A DNA stretch of 64,000 nt from Protopterus annectens (Eukaryota; Chordata; Ceratodontiformes; Protopteridae). Below, piece after piece: positions 34,426-45,902 of this stretch. The stretch covers positions 1,496,662,147 to 1,496,726,146 of the forward strand of contig NC_056745.1 of the NCBI RefSeq assembly GCF_019279795.1, given 5' to 3'. Under the pieces are notes generated by a model. The model searched no databases and was not told where the DNA came from. It worked only from the letters and a program-made list of their open reading frames with translations. The translations under genes and the position numbers were made by a program. How positions within the stretch are numbered: position 1 is the stretch's first letter; every line of letters starts with the position of its first letter.

Positions 34426-35720
34426 ATAGACCTGTCAATTTGACCTCAATACTGGGTAAATGTTTTGAGCAAACAATTTGTAGTCTGCTTCAGGGGGATA
34501 TTGGATGAAGGACTGATATATGTCGACATGGTTTTCTTGTGGGGAGATCATGTTTGACTAATCTTATCCTGGTCGGTGTTAGCGTCTGTTGCTCAACGGA
34601 CATGGGCCTTGCTAGTGACACTGTTTACCTGGATGTGATGAAGGCCTTTAATTCAGTCCCCCATAACAAAATAAGTCATGTTATGTCAAATTATAATTTA
34701 GATATCCAGAAGAAAATTTAGAATGAGATTACTGGATTCTTTTTCAAAAATAAAAAAATGTTGATTTTGGGGTCCCCCAGGGATCTTGGTCTCATGTTAT
34801 TTGGGCTATTGATGTCTGAGTTCTAGTATGTGATATTCCATGGCTAAGTAAATTCACTGATGACATTAAGGTGGAGGGAGGGTAGATGAGTACAATTATA
34901 ATAAACTGCAAAATTATCTAGACATTTTATTCAGGGGGGGGGTCACCAAAAATAAGACGCAGTTTAATGCCAAGAAATGCAACATGATGCATTTTGATTC
35001 TGGAAAAATAACCATTATCCATATAGGTTCATAGGTAAGTACTAGGCTAGCTGCCCTTGTGACCCATTTTAAGCTTTGCCAATTTTGCTCAGAAGTGTGC
35101 TCTGAATAATGAAATGTTGATCTCAGTAAGTTCTGAGAGTGATTTAGGGCACAATCTGGGCCATGCTTTGTACTTTGATGATCATATGAAGACAGGGTTG
35201 AGGAAGTGTTATTGTCTTCTAAAAGACATCTTGAGAAGTGTCAATAGTAGAGAGAAAGATGTTTCAATTCCATATTTACCTTACAGTCTGTTATGGAATA
35301 CTGTGGTCTTTCAGTTGTTATGACACTTGATAAATAAGTAGATATGAGAGAATCCAAAAGATGGTCACCAGGCAAGTGAGAGGACTGAAAAACCTTGGTA
35401 ATAAAAAGAGATTGGAGACTCTCTCTCTACACTCATTTGGCTACAGGCTTTTAAGAGGTGACTTGATTCTTGTGTATATAAATCACTAAGAAATGAGGCA
35501 TTAGCAACTTCTCCTGGTGTTACATTTTGGCACATAGTATCAATACCAGCAATAGCAATCTATATGTGAGACTGGCAAATGTAAAAACATCAGTTAAGAG
35601 CAAGTATTTTCATCATAGAGCAGGGACATTATGGAACTCTCTTCCTAAATATATAAGGGAAGTTGGTAGTATTAAACATTTCAAGCTCCTGACAGATACA
35701 TGATATACAGATTTAACTGG
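34426..35720 (+). pseudogene. Old CR1-like LINE relic (RT)
   Basis: A strongly decayed plus-strand copy, much older than the other CR1s here. YRPVNLTSILGKCFE, HGFLVGRSCLTNL and VYLDVMKAFNSVPH are readable across 34,430-34,680. Then come a GSPRD-like trace of motif B, KFTDDIK (motif C, about 34,850) and MPRNATMMHF. After an insertion at 35,022-35,100 the C-terminal part follows: SESDLGHNLGHAL (35,114-35,323), then RLLRGDLILVYKSL near 35,450. Frameshifts are frequent. RLLRGDL and GRSCLTNL place it with CR1 rather than L2. It starts directly where the RTE-like relic ends. Confidence 0.75.
35022..35100 (-). mobile_element. CR1 3'-tip micro-insertion (about 75 bp)
   Basis: GTTCATAGGTAAGTACTAGG then CTGCCCT and CTTTGCC matches only the last roughly 70 bp of the young CR1 3' end on the minus strand. 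It lies inside the old CR1 relic, which continues on both sides. Confidence 0.6.
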
Positions 35721-37140
35721 TTTAACTGTTGACAAATTCTTAAATAGTTTCCAGGAGCCCTGAGCTTGAATTTCATCAAAACCGAACATGATAAAATGAA
35801 TTCAGTAAGATGTTGTCAAGTGTTCTTGTGCCACATGCCAATAATAACAACACCTTACTGAGGATAATTACTAGGTGTGCAGGCTTGTAGTGCCTGTGCG
35901 ATTGTGGTGCATGTCATCTCCTACAGACTGAGGCCTGCAATCACAGGAAAGGCCCTCTGTACTCATGTCAGATTCTGCTGACTGAGACCTGCCATTCTAG
36001 AAAAAGGTCTCTGTAGTGCAACAGGGAACTCAAGTTCAAAATTAATGTCTACTATGCTAACAGGCATCTCAGGGCAACTTAGCGCTGTGGAATGTCATTC
36101 CTCATCATGAGACACTGAGTCAAAATCCTCTTCCTCCTCATGTTCCTGGTCATCCTATGTCCAATAAAACCTCTACAGTAAAATGTTATGAACAAATAAC
36201 ATAGCAATCTCATGGCTCTCAAAATAATCAGTGAGTAAGGATTGTTAAACCTGCATGCTACTTGGATGCATCAAATGGCACAGGTCATGCCAATATGCAA
36301 CATTGTGGGCAATCTGTCCATTCATTTCTGAAAATAAAAAATCACAACATTCATCAGCATGTAAAGAAAGCTCTACACTGTACTTAGTACATAAAACAAT
36401 CCTAAGGTTGGACTGAGAACTAGAAGTTTAAAACCATGAGCATGAGAGACACATTTTGTGCCAGTCATTAAACATGGATATGATAATATGGCAACACATG
36501 TCCTTCCTTCAACATGACCTCAGCATATCTGAAATGCTATATTGTCGTAAACATTTGACAGGTACAGCCAGAGAATGATGCACACTTCCCTGATAGGAAT
36601 TATGTGAGTGATTATAACACAAAATACTGCAATTAGTCCTGTGGCTACTTTGCCAGGTATACAGGGAAATATTCCAGTTTTGTGCTACAGCCTTGTTGTA
36701 TTTTGCATGACCCATACAGGCAATATCAATGATATGGTACATAACCAATGTGCAGCTCCACCTATTAATGAAACAGCAGCACAAAACGGAGTGCACATAC
36801 ATGTGCTCAAATGTGTGTATACATGTAGAATTAAGATAAATGAAGGTGTGTTCTTCCAGAACAGTGACAATGCAACCCATCCTACACACACTGCTCACGA
36901 CACCTGTGCACAATGTGCTGAAAAGCAATAGAATGATATGAAAGCTGCATGCATGAAGAAACAGCCACTGGATGTAACCCTGACTAAACAGTTTAGACGA
37001 CTGCAGCTATGTGAAGTGAGCATTTGAAAAAGGCAACACAATGGGTTTATCTTTACTTATACAAAATGAGAGACATTTTTATCCTGAAAAAAAAAAAATA
37101 TATATATATATATTTTTTTTGTTTTTTGTTTTTTTGTTTT
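35721..37140. other. Unassigned non-coding sequence
   Basis: No recognised gene. Overlapping frames on both strands at 36,509-36,931 are open but show no family motif. A low-complexity A-run, (TA)n and T-rich stretch lies at 37,087-37,140. Confidence 0.45.
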
Positions 37141-37199
37141 GTCTGTATGAATAGTATAAGCTTATTGTACTACCACTGTTATATGCTTTTAGATGCAAT

Positions 37200-37605
37200 G
37201 TCAAGGAACTTGCGTTTGAACTCCTACTGTAATGGTCATATGTTGTTGTGTCTTTCGGCTTTTCCCAGTTAGGGGTCGCCACAGCGGAACTCTGGTCTGC
37301 TAATGATTGGCAGTAAATTTTTATGTGCCAAATTGCCAGCCCTGACGCACAACCTTCAACAAAGGTACGCCCATTCACGCATGTCTCCAGACAGAAGATG
37401 CTCTAGCTGAGAGTCGAACGGGACAATGTCTTACTGTGAGGTAACAATGCTACCGCAGCACCACCACCGCAGTTGTAATGGTCATATGTACAAATGTATA
37501 ATTATGTACTCTTCCTTGGAGCTTTTCTCCCCATATCTCCACTGAAAACAGGCTTCTGGCCCAGTCACACACTACCCAGTTATCAAATGTAAATAAATAA
37601 ATAAT
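37200..37605 (+). mobile_element. L2 3' end fragment, host of a SINE
   Basis: The right part (37,474-37,605) carries the L2 terminus: TTGGAGCTTTTCTCCCCATA, CCACTGAAAACAGGC, then AAATAAATAAATAATAAAA. It resumes after the SINE with the same 15 bases that precede it, so the sequence left of the SINE belongs to the same fragment. The left boundary is uncertain. Confidence 0.75.
37243..37473 (+). mobile_element. SINE copy C with 15-bp target-site duplication
   Basis: Complete insertion of 231 bp flanked by TGTAATGGTCATATG on both sides (37,228-37,242 and 37,474-37,488). It begins TTGTTGTGTCTTTCGGCTTT, has the core AGGGGTCGCCACAGCGGAAC and CTAATGATTGGCAGT, and ends ACCGCAGCACCACCACCGCAG. The 15-bp perfect duplication is the hallmark of LINE-mediated retroposition. 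It also fixes the ends of this family. Confidence 0.93.
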
Positions 37606-37783
37606 AAAACCAGGGTGACTATATACAAATGCAAAGGATACTGATTTATTGTACTGGTCATTATAAAGTGGAAATGTAAATGTGTTGTAAAGTAGTCTAG
37701 ACAAGTACAGCCCTAGGTTAAGTGATTATATAATAAAGAAATTTCACAGACAGGCTTGCTATTATCAAAATTGGAAATGCAAG

Positions 37784-37828
37784 CCTTGAGAGAAAGAAAG
37801 AGAGAGAGAAAGAAAGAGAGAGAGAGAA

Positions 37829-37891
<63 letters not shown>

Positions 37892-37908
37892 AAGAGAGAG
37901 AGAGAAAG
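37784..37908 (+). repeat. (GA)n microsatellite
   Basis: About 125 bp of GA dinucleotides with scattered GAAA interruptions. The Arg/Glu/Lys frame across it is accidental. Confidence 0.95.
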
Positions 37909-38089
37909 TGGGAAGTTCACCAAATAACTACACAGGCCGTTGTAAAATGAAACTTTAAAAGGAAACTAAATAGTGCATTATTGTATAAACAATTAGGCTT
38001 ATAAAATCATTTAGTGGCTCAGATGCTTCCTGCTCCCACTAGATCTACTGTTTAATACTCCTCCTACAAGACAGGTTATTGAAACTACA

Positions 38090-39921
38090 GAGCAGCTGCA
38101 CCTCAGAAAAGACAGAACCAGCACCTCAGTATGTTCAACATTGACCCCTCAGTACAGATAACATCAGCACTTCAGTTCAGTCAACAGTAGCACCTGAGCA
38201 CATTCAACATTGGTACCTCAGTATACTTAACATTGACATCTCAGTACAGGTAACATTAGTACCTCACTGTACTCGACACCAGTACTTTGGTACAGTCATC
38301 ACTGGCAACTCAGTACAGTTGACATCAACTCTACAGTCCACTCAACACTGGCACCTGAGTACAGCTGACATTTGCACCTCAACATGTTTGACATTGGTAC
38401 CTTAGTATATTCAACAATGATACCCCACTACAGTTGGTATTAGCAGCTCAGCACACTCAATCCCCACATCTAAGTGCAGTCACCATAAGCACCCCAGTAC
38501 TGTCTAAACTGATACTTCCATACAGTCAACATTGGCACCTTGGCACAATCAATACTGGCATCTCACTACAGTCGACACCTGCACCTCACTGCAGTCAAAA
38601 CCTGCACCTCAGTACAGCAAATACTGACACCTCAGTACTGCTGATACTGACACCTCAGTACAGCCAATGTTGGCACCTCACTACTGCTGATACTGACACC
38701 TCAGTACAGCCAATACTGACACCTCAGTACTGCTGATACTGACACCTCAGTACAGCTGATACTGACACCTCAGTACAGCCGATACTGACACCTCAGTAGA
38801 GCCAATACTGACACCTCAGCCGATACTGACACCTCAGTACAGCTGATACTGACACCTCAGTGCAGCTGATACTGACACCTCAGTACAGCTGATATTGACA
38901 CCTCAGTACTGCCGATACTGATACCTCAGTACAGCCGACACTGACACCTCAGTACAGCCGAGACTGACAGTATGGCTGACACTGACACCTCAGTGCAGCC
39001 AATACTGACACCTCAGTACTCCTGATAATGACACCTCAGTACTGCTGATAATGACACCTCAGTACTTCCAATACTGACACCTCAGTAGAGCCAATACTGA
39101 CACCTCAGTACTGCTGATACTGACACCTCAGCCGATACTGACACCTCAGTACAGCTGATACTGACACCTCAGTGCAGCTGATACTGACACCTCAGTACAG
39201 CTGATGTTGACACCTCAGTACAGCTGATACTGACACCTCAGTACAGCTGATGCTGACACCTCAGTATGGCTGATACTGACACCTCAGTACAGCCGATAAT
39301 GACACTTCAGTACAGCCGATACTGACACCTCAGAACAGCCGATACTGACACCTCAGTACAGCTGATACTGACACCTCAGTACAGCCAATACTGACACCTC
39401 AGTACTGCCAATACTGACACCTCAGTACAGCCGATACTGACACCTCAGTATGGCTGACACTGACACCTCAGTGCAGCCAATACTGACACCTCAGTACTGT
39501 TGATACTGACACCTCAGTACTGCCGATACTGACACCTCAGTACTGCCAATACTGACTCCTCAGTACTGCCAATACTGACACCTCAGTACTGCCGATACTG
39601 ACACCTCAGTGCAGCCGATACTGACACCTCAGTACAGCCAATACTGACACCTCAGTACTGCTGATACTGACACCTCAGTACAGCTGATACTGACACCTCA
39701 GTACAGCCAATACTGACACCTCAGTACAGCTGATACTGACACCTCAGTAAAGTCATTACTAACACCTCAGTACAGTCATTACTAACACCTCAGTGCAGAC
39801 AATACTGACACCTTAGTGCAGTCAACAGTATTGTCATTACTAACACCTCAGTACAGACAACAGTACAGTCAACACTGACACATTAGTACAACCAATACTG
39901 GCACCTCAATACAGTCAACAG
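38090..39921 (+). repeat. 23-bp minisatellite
   Basis: The unit is GATACTGACACCTCAGTACAGCC with about 75-80 copies. It is degenerate at 38,090-38,560 and most regular at 38,600-39,740. It is interrupted by a MITE at 39,922-40,205 and resumes to about 40,320. The frame at 38,434-38,736 is a by-product. Confidence 0.95.
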
Positions 39922-40205
39922 CATACCTCTCACCACTTTGCACTCAAAATCTGGACATAGCCAAAAATAAAGGGGAGATGAAGGCCCAAAATGAGGGTCA
40001 GATTTCAAGTATTACTCCTAAGAACTTTTAAAGTTGATAGAATAACATGTTTTGCATTGGAATTTTCTGAAGAATATGAAGCCTGAAACTCAAATGTCTG
40101 TCATTATTTAACGATTTCCATCTTCAATAATTTGTCAGAAAACCACACATTTTAAGAGAAGCATACGAAAAACATGTGCAGAAATCTAGATATTTGAGAG
40201 GTATA
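39922..40205 (-). mobile_element. hAT-like MITE, copy 1
   Basis: A 284-bp non-coding element with ends CATACCTCTCA and TGAGAGGTATA, inverted repeats of 10-11 bp. The flanks GTCAACAG (39,914-39,921) and GTCAACAG (40,206-40,213) form an 8-bp duplication inside the 23-bp array. TIRs plus an 8-bp duplication point to hAT. It aligns along its length with the copy at 45,649-45,894 and, in reverse, with 47,817-48,129. Confidence 0.8.
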
Positions 40206-40344
40206 GTCAACAGTACAGTCAATACTGGCAACTAAGTATACTCAATACTGACACCCCACAGCAGTCAAAATGACCACTTCAATGTAGTCAACACCTGCCC
40301 CTCGGTACAGTTGCCTGCTCATGGAGATCAGTTGCCTCATCCTC

Positions 40345-40500
40345 CTCCACCTCTATTCAATGTAATAGATCGGTCCATCCCCCTCCACCTCTATTCAATG
40401 CAATAGATCAGTCCATCCTCCTGCACCACAGTTCAATGCAATGGATCAGTCCATCTCTCTGCACTCTATTCAATGCAATGGATCAGTGCAGGATTCAAAC
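40345..40500 (+). repeat. 38-bp minisatellite, about 4 units
   Basis: Four imperfect units sharing TATTCAATGCAATAGATCAG and TCCATC. It follows the end of the 23-bp array. Confidence 0.85.
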
Positions 40501-40703
40501 AGGCAGACATTATGGTGCCTAAGGAGGGTGACTATTAATTCATGCACTTCAGATTGATTTTCAGAACCCCTAGCCATGCCATTGTGATGCAGTTGTCATA
40601 GTATAGATAAGTAGCCCAAGTAAAGTACTTTCAATAGGTAATCAGTCCAATGGAGGCTAGTACGAGATAGAAAACTCAACAAAATAAAGCTCAGTCTTTC
40701 GTT

Positions 40704-40742
40704 TATATACACATATTCAGTGTAATGAATATGTGTGTATAT
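40704..40742. other. AT-rich palindrome
   Basis: TATATACACATATTCA faces TGAATATGTGTGTATA across a 5-6 base loop, one small bulge. Isolated; no function inferred. Confidence 0.7.
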
Positions 40743-41063
40743 AAGTGCAATCATTACTACATACGCGCAGCTGGTGTCTAGTCACATTTTGTGTTTTTGC
40801 GTGCTTGTTAACTGTGTTGCGTTGGTAATTGTTCTAATTGTCTTATGCGGTGAGCTGTGTTTTTCAGAAACTGGTGCCACTTTTACTTGTTTACTTTCAA
40901 TAGGTACTCTAGCTTTTATGAGACCCATACAGAAAAAAAAATAATTGAGCCTAACCATGTGCTAAAAAAAGGAAACATGTCCTAGCATGACTATACTGAT
41001 CATGCAGCCCTGCATCATGGATGTGACTGCTATGCTGCTGTGAGTTTGCACTTGACCAGCTAT

Positions 41064-42202
41064 GAAGCAGCACAATTTGCCAATGCACAATGTAGCATGT
41101 CACCCTGTAATGATTGCCTACTGCCAGTGCTCTGTATAGCATGTCAGTACACTGTGTAACATGCCACCCTCTGATGTCTGCTTATTACTAGTGCACTGTG
41201 TAGCATGTCACCCTGTGAAGTTTGCTTACTACCAGTGCACTGTGTAGCATGTCACCTGTGATGTCTGCTTACTGCCAGTGCACTGTGTAGCATGTCAGTG
41301 CACTGTGTAATATGACACTCTGTGATATCTGTTTACTGCTAGTGCACTGTGTAGCATGTCACCCTGTGAAATTTGCTTACTGCCAGTGCACTGTGCAATA
41401 TGTCCCCTGTGATATCTGCTTACTACTAGTCCACTGTGTAGGACATCACCCTGTGATGTTTGCTTACTGTCAATGCACTATGTAGCATGTCACCCTGTGA
41501 AGTTTGCTTACTGCCAGTGCACTGTGTAGCGTGTCAGTGCACTGTGTAATATGTCACCCTGTGATATCTGCTTACTACTAGTGCACTGTGTAGCATGTCA
41601 CCTTGTGAAGTTTGCGTACTGTCAGTGCACTGTGTAGCAGGTCAGTGCAATGTGTAATATGTCACCCTGTGATATCTGCTTACTACTAGTCCACTGTGTA
41701 GGACATCACCCTATGATGTTTGCTTACTGTCAGTGCACTGTGTAGCATGTCACCCTGTGATGTCTGCTTACTGCAAGTTCACAGTGCAACATGCCACCCT
41801 CTGATGTCTGCTTACTACTAATGCACTTTGTAGCATATCACCCTGTGATGTTTGATTGCACTGTGTAGCATGTCACCCTGTGATTGATTACTGCCAGTGC
41901 ACTGTGTAGCATGTCACCCTGTGATGTTTGATTACTGCCAGTGCACTGTGTAGCATGTCAGTGCACTGTATAGCATGTCACCCTGTGATGTCTGCTTACT
42001 GCAAGTGAACTCTGTAGCATGTCACCCTGTGATGTTTGCTTACTGTCAGTGCACTGTGTAGCATGTCACCCTGTGATGTTTGATTACTGCCAGTGCACTG
42101 TGTGGCATGTCAATGAACTGTGTAACATGTCACCCTGTGATGTTTGCTTGCTGTCAGTGTACCCTGTAGCATGTCACCCTGTGATGTTTGCTTACTCTAA
42201 AT
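41064..42202 (+). repeat. 44-bp minisatellite
   Basis: The unit of about 44 bp contains CACTGTGTAGCATGTCACCC and TGTGATGTTTGCTTACTGCC. There are about 25 copies, many with deletions or partial units (GTCAGTGCACTGTGTAAT repeats). The small frame at 42,019-42,204 is a by-product. Confidence 0.92.
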
Positions 42203-43114
42203 GAACTTAATATGATTAAATAATATTAATATAAATGAAACAGATTTATACTGTAGAGTTTAATACCAAATACTAGTAAACATTGTTAAGTGAGAACTTC
42301 ATTTAGTGACAGAGAGTTGCAAAGTCATAAGAACTTAATAGCTGCTTCTGGATCTATGGTTAAATTTCCAATAAATGGTATTTTCAATATGGCTATGCTA
42401 TACTTGCTTCATTCATAAATATGTACAATTGTCTGCCCACAGGTTCCAGCAAATATAGTTACATAGTAATCTGTAATATATATTGACTTACAATGACGTG
42501 TTTTACAATAAAGTGTTATGTCTCAAACAGTAAATGCATGTGTGTATGTGTGTTTATCACTGTGTGTCAGTTTGTCTGTATCTGTGTGTATGATGTAAGA
42601 AACCAAAGGATGTATGTGTTTCTTTAAGTGCCAAAAATGTTCTTAGCATATGCAGATGTACGGATATTTTAAAAGCTGCCTTCCATATATGTCATACTGT
42701 ACTAAATAATCGTGCTTTGACTGCTACATGACAACTTTGCATCAAGTAGTAAAATGTCTGGGAAGGTGTGTGCCTTGTAAGCTGGTATAGCAGGCTGCTG
42801 CTGGAAGGGTGAATGCTATTGCAGCCTTGTTACTGCTATGCTACAGTCATGTGAGCACAGGCTTGTCGGCATGCAAGAGAACAGAAGTAGAGAGGAATGC
42901 TACCATTAGTGGTCCTCCATAGCACTTTAATTTTATGAAAGATACAGTTGTAAAACTAAGATGACATTAAATATCCTTAGACAAGAACAAATCTGAGCAA
43001 TTCAAAAATAAATTATTTTCTATAGCTCAAATTGTACTAATATCTAATAAAAATTAAGTAGAATTGTTATCAGGCCAGTGTGCTTGTTGTGTGTTGGGTA
43101 GGCAGGGGGTGGTA
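42203..43114. other. Unassigned non-coding sequence
   Basis: AT-rich, with a loose TG-rich patch at about 42,536-42,595. No gene or repeat family is recognised. Confidence 0.5.
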
Positions 43115-45590
43115 AATTATTTTATTTGCCATTTGTTTACCGGGAAAGTCCATTGAGCTGAAAAATGAGCCCATTTTCAATGGAGGCCCGGGGAGAAAAG
43201 CTCCAAGTACAGTGTTAATAAATTACAGTGCATCAAGTTTTTTAAAATCACAAAACAACAGTGCTCAAAAATTATACATACTTAATTTATCACAGTCAGA
43301 GACAGTAGAACATTATATATTTAATTATCAGTGGGAGTCATAGCAGTTAGGAAAGTAACAACACGTATAGAGAGAGTGCACGTTTAAGTTCCAAGATATG
43401 TAGTGAGAGGAAGGCAGAAAGATAAAGATATAAAGTGATATAGTGGAGATAAAAGTAGAGATAAGAAGGGCGAGGGGTGACAGGAAGGTCACATAGGTAG
43501 GGAACAGCAGCATTCCCAGTGGGAGAGAGATATGAATTAAGTAGTTTTCTAAAGGATGCAGGATTGTTAGTGGTTCGAATTTGGGAGGTAAGGGAATTCC
43601 ATAATCATGCAAGAGAGGAAGATAGTAAAAGTGTACCTGGAGTCCGTATTGGCTTATACACTTCCAGAAGATTTTGGTTGTTGAACCTGAGAAGTCTGTT
43701 AGGCTGGTAGAGTTTGAGGTCAGAGGAAAGTGAGGGATAGTTTAAAGGTTTGAATATGAGTTTATGAGCAAGGGAGAGTTGAATAAAGGAGAGATAGTTG
43801 GGTGGTTCCAACCAATTCAGGGAGTGAAGGGCCTTGCAGTGGTGTGAGGAGGATTTAGATCCAGTTGCAAATTTAGAAATTTTATTGTAGCAGGAAGCAA
43901 GTTTAGACTTCAAAGAGATTTGAAGGTTTGTAAGAAGAGGGGCACCGTACATGAGAAAGGGAATGAGGTATGTGGTTGAGAGGGTACACTTGGTTGAAGG
44001 AGTGTGATAATGTCCGTGTCGGTATAACATGACCAGTTTCTGATGTGTTTTTTTGATATTTGTCTGTAGATGGACATCGAACTTTAGCTGTTCGTCGATA
44101 ATGACTCCTAGAATCTTTGAATGGGTAACTATATCTACTGGGGTTGAATTTTGACTAGTTATGGAGAAAGAGAGCTTATCTATTTTGACAGATTTAGAAG
44201 GAGTAAATATCATAATTTTGGATTTTGAGGGATTGAGGGCAAGATGATTGTTTCCCATCCACTCTGTGCAAGACAAGGCATCTTGAGTAAGTTTCAAGAG
44301 TGTGGGTATGGATGTGGCTGAACAGATTATAGTGGAGTCATCAGCATATTGGATGAGCTTGGTGTTTGGAATACAGTAATGAAAGTCATTAATGAAGATG
44401 TTGAATAGTAGGGGACCAAGTATGGAACCTTGTGGCACCCCTGTGAGAGTGTGGAGGAAGGAAGAAGTAGAGTTTTTCCATTTGACAGCTTGCTGCCTAT
44501 TGGATAGGTAGCTAGAAAACCAGTTGGTGGAGGCAGAGGAAAGATTAAGGTGGTATAATTTAGACAAGAAAAGGTTATGAGACACTGTATCAAATGCTTT
44601 TGATAAGTCTAATAGTAAGGTGGATACAAAGTTACCAGAATCATGGGCATGGTTAAGTTTCTAGAAAAGAGAGGAGGGCTGTGGTGGTACTGTATCCTGG
44701 TCTAAAACCATGTTGTGTGCTGGTCAGTAGTTGGTTATTTAAGAGCTAGGGTAGGAGCTGTAAGTGGATGCATTTTTTGATGATCTTGGAAATGGGGGAT
44801 AGGATGGCGATGGGACAGAAGGTGGAGATGTTGGTGTTATTGCCTCCTTTGTGAAGGGGGATAATAAAGGCTTGCTTCCAGAGGGAGGGTACATAGGCTT
44901 CTTGGATAGAACGGTTTATTAGGATGGAAATGGGAAAAGCAATGCCATCAGCGGCTAATTTGAGAAAGTTTGGTGGGAGTTGATCAGGGGCAACTGAACA
45001 AGATTTCAGCTTTTGTAACAGTTTTTTTATAGTTCTAACAGGGACAGGCGCAAAAGAGAAGGGGAGATGAGAAGTATCAGTGGTGTTTGGGGGAGGGGCT
45101 GAGGTTGTAGAGGGAGATGAGGCCTGGCCTGTTGCATTGTTTGTGAAAGATTTGGTGAGTTTGTTTACTGAATCTATAAAGAAAGAGTTAAATTGAGAAG
45201 CCAGGGACAGATCAGAGGAGTTAGTATCTGGGCAGGGATTATCTTTTCTTCCAGGATGGAGAAAGGTAGAGATGGTATTCCAGAATTTCTTAGGATTTGA
45301 CTTGTGATTATTTTGTAGCATTGAATAATAGGTTTTACGATCCTTAGTAATTTGTTTTTTACTCTATTGTGAAGTTGCTTGTATTCAGCTAGGTAGTTGG
45401 GAGTTTTATGTTTCTGGTACTATTTCCATGCTTTATCATGGAGATGCAAATGAGAGATGGTTTCTTTCTTAAGCCAAGGAGAAGTTTTTGCTTTGACCCT
45501 TTTGGATCTGAGCAGTTTACTTCCTGCGCTGATTCTTAGAGAAATGAGTATAGACTTGAAACTAGTTTTCTGGTTTATATTTCAAAAAGA
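43115..45590 (-). mobile_element. L2-clade LINE, 5'-truncated, best-preserved L2 copy
   Basis: Minus-strand L2 from its 3' end (43,115; GGAGCTTTTCTCCCCGGGCC at 43,186-43,205) to a truncation near 45,590. The inter-domain segment and RT are present; the APE endonuclease is mostly missing. The 3' UTR is about 480 bp and has no 75-bp satellite, unlike the plus-strand L2 at 18,755-30,328. Confidence 0.92.
43605..45590 (-). pseudogene. L2 ORF2 reverse transcriptase (three frames)
   Basis: In coding order, 45,590-45,330 holds a SWLKKE and TPNYLAEYKQL-like segment with stops. Then 44,746-45,321 holds NPKKFWNTISTF, SCSVAPDQLPPNFLK (RT entry), VPSLWKQAFIIPLHKGG and CPIAILSPISKIIKK. A frame change and a stop lie near 44,600-44,745. 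The main frame (43,605-44,585) runs 326 residues with SNRQQAVKW, LTGVPQGSILGPLLF (motif B), LIQYADDSTI (motif C, YADD intact), LALNPSKSKIMIF, HSKILGVIIDEQLKFD and KISKFATGSKSSSHHC. Motif A lies in the disrupted part. YADD with GVPQGSILGPLLF fits L2. It is not intact. Confidence 0.9.
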
Positions 45591-45648
45591 GGATCACAAT
45601 GGCTCATCCTAATGCTCTTATCTTCTGTCCTGATGGATACTTGCTGGG

Positions 45649-45894
45649 CATACCTCTCAATCTCTTAGCACAAGAAATCTGGACATAGCCAAAATTATGG
45701 ACACTTTTTAAATACTGATCTTACAAACTTAGAAAGTTGATAGACTAACAGGTTTTGCATAGTATGAATTTTCTGAAGGATGTGAAGTCTGAAACTCAAA
45801 TGTCTCCCAATAATTTCTGACTTCAGTCCTCAAAGATTTGCCAGTGATTTGCAAGAAAACATCAGAGGCAAAAATCAGACAGTTGAGAGGTATG
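45649..45894 (-). mobile_element. hAT-like MITE, copy 2
   Basis: A 246-bp element with perfect 11-bp ends CATACCTCTCA and TGAGAGGTATG. The flanks TTGCTGGG (45,641-45,648) and TTGCTGGA (45,895-45,902) match at 7 of 8 bases. The interior shares AATCTGGACATAGCCAAAA and GAAACTCAAATGTCT with copy 1. Non-coding. Confidence 0.85.
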
Positions 45895-45902
45895 TTGCTG
45901 GA

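Noticed and set aside
36509-36931. Overlapping open frames on both strands, considered as a Harbinger-type transposase remnant
   Set aside because: I could not match any catalytic or DNA-binding motif in any frame.
40735-40944. 69-codon hydrophobic frame with a signal-peptide-like start
   Set aside because: It starts inside an AT-rich palindrome, has no homology that I recognise and no exon signals.
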